A stretch of 64,000 nucleotides of DNA, taken from positions 12,199 through 76,198 of the forward strand of contig JBJMWE010000281.1 in assembly GCA_045810285.1 (NCBI GenBank), read 5' to 3'. Shown piece after piece: positions 63,646-64,000 of this stretch (positions are counted from its first letter, which is position 1; each line of letters begins with the position of its first letter). Source of the DNA: Scleromatobacter sp045810285. GTDB taxonomy: Bacteria > Pseudomonadota > Gammaproteobacteria > Burkholderiales > Burkholderiaceae_C. Under the pieces are notes generated by a model. That model was not told where the DNA came from. It saw only the letters and a program-made list of their open reading frames with translations, and searched no databases. Both the position numbers and the translations under genes were made by a program.

Positions 63646-63667
63646 GACGCCGGCCCTGGCCGGCGTC
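63646..63667 (+). terminator. Hairpin behind the fusion gene
   Basis: GACGCCGGCC, 2 bases, GGCCGGCGTC, 23 bp after the stop at 63623, followed only by a short GTTT. A probable but weak intrinsic terminator. Confidence 0.5.
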
Positions 63668-63718
63668 GCCGTTTGCGCTCCGCATTCCCGTCGAAGCCCT
63701 TTCGATCATCAGGAATGC

Positions 63719-63737
63719 TAATGCGAATGCTTCTCAT
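63719..63737 (+). promoter_or_regulatory. Fur-box-like sequence
   Basis: TAATGCGAATGCTTCTCAT, with the AATGC/TNCTCAT pattern of Fur sites before iron-regulated TonB systems. It is 44 bp before the TonB-like start. Confidence 0.55.
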
Positions 63738-63780
63738 CCCGTATATCATCTGAGCGTCCTGACAGCCTCGGATCGCCTCG

Positions 63781-64000
63781 ATGAGACCTCAACGCCTGTC
63801 CTGCCAGGCCGCCGGCGCCGCGTTCGCGTCGCGCGCCGAACCGCCGCCGCGCGCGGCTTGCGTGTCGCTCGTGACAGCCGCGCCCGCGCCGGCCCCTCAA
63901 TACGGCAGCCCGGCCGCCCAGTGGCGCCGGCGCCGCGTCGCGCTCGCCGCGCTGCTGGCGGCGCACGCCGTCGCCGTCGTCGGCCTGCTCGAGGCCGGCC
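63781..64000 (+). CDS. TonB-like energy transducer, N-terminal part only
   Basis: Open frame from ATG 63781 to the window end, 73 residues visible. The basic stretch QWRRRRVALAALLAAHAVAV followed by VGLLEAG resembles the single N-terminal membrane anchor of TonB proteins, preceded by a longer than usual cytoplasmic tail (about 48 residues). No Pro-rich or C-terminal domain can be seen. The Fur-like site upstream supports the call. Could be another membrane protein. Confidence 0.5.
   Translation, partial: MRPQRLSCQAAGAAFASRAEPPPRAACVSLVTAAPAPAPQYGSPAAQWRRRRVALAALLAAHAVAVVGLLEAG

Overview
The window is GC-rich DNA, dense in genes and usually with G or C in the third codon position. It looks like the chromosome of a free-living, polysaccharide-degrading betaproteobacterium of the Burkholderiales, perhaps of the Roseateles/Mitsuaria/Leptothrix type. 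This rests on the secreted glycosidases, a PEP-CTERM protein, TonB-dependent uptake, NodT-type RND export and the general gene content. No rRNA, tRNA, CRISPR array, integrase or insertion sequence was seen.

Region 1 (1-14619) is a carbohydrate locus. It has two rhamnose-type ABC permeases (rhaP truncated by the window edge, rhaQ), an FGGY sugar kinase, a YecA/SEC-C protein on the opposite strand, and a LacI-type regulator. Six exported glycosidases follow in a row: GH43, GH27, GH43, GH51, GH43 with a CBM6-like tail, and GH62. Two perfect palindromes sharing a GGCGCC core lie just before the first GH43 gene and are probable LacI operators. The set suits L-arabinose-rich plant polymers that also carry rhamnose and galactose.

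Region 2 (14761-30009) holds a lipoprotein serine hydrolase read from a TTG start and a TetR-controlled RND efflux system with matching 24-bp operators in front of the adaptor and outer-membrane genes. After these come an alpha/beta hydrolase, a small secreted protein, a patch of REP-like repeats, a GH3 lipoprotein followed by a PEP-CTERM protein, a divergent LacI regulator and an SRPBCC protein.

Region 3 (30500-35986) is the most unusual part. A TolB-like putative regulator is followed by a tight operon of four paralogous small proteins resembling the RebB family of R-body (retractile ribbon) proteins, three more tiny proteins, a one-span membrane protein and a divergent nitrilase-fold protein with a Glu-Lys-Cys triad. 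Two GTTACCGTAAC palindromes precede the operon.

Region 4 (36200-42967) has SRPBCC and YdeI-like proteins, an isolated terminator, and a compact MarR, ClC, HPP-CBS, CPA2 antiporter and hemerythrin operon. Region 5 (43057-50743) is a SWIM, DUF5691-like, MoxR ATPase, DUF5682-like and VWA operon, a co-chaperone or conflict-type system. Region 6 (50756-59951) has msrA/msrB, a secreted beta-propeller, a periplasmic nucleosidase, a TonB receptor, a purine nucleoside permease-type protein and a GIN-domain protein. The GIN-domain gene is translationally coupled to a LytTR regulator and a LytS-type kinase. Region 7 (61061-64000) encodes a 761-residue fusion of cysteine desulfurase, persulfide-dioxygenase-like MBL and rhodanese, then the start of a TonB-like gene behind a Fur-box-like sequence.
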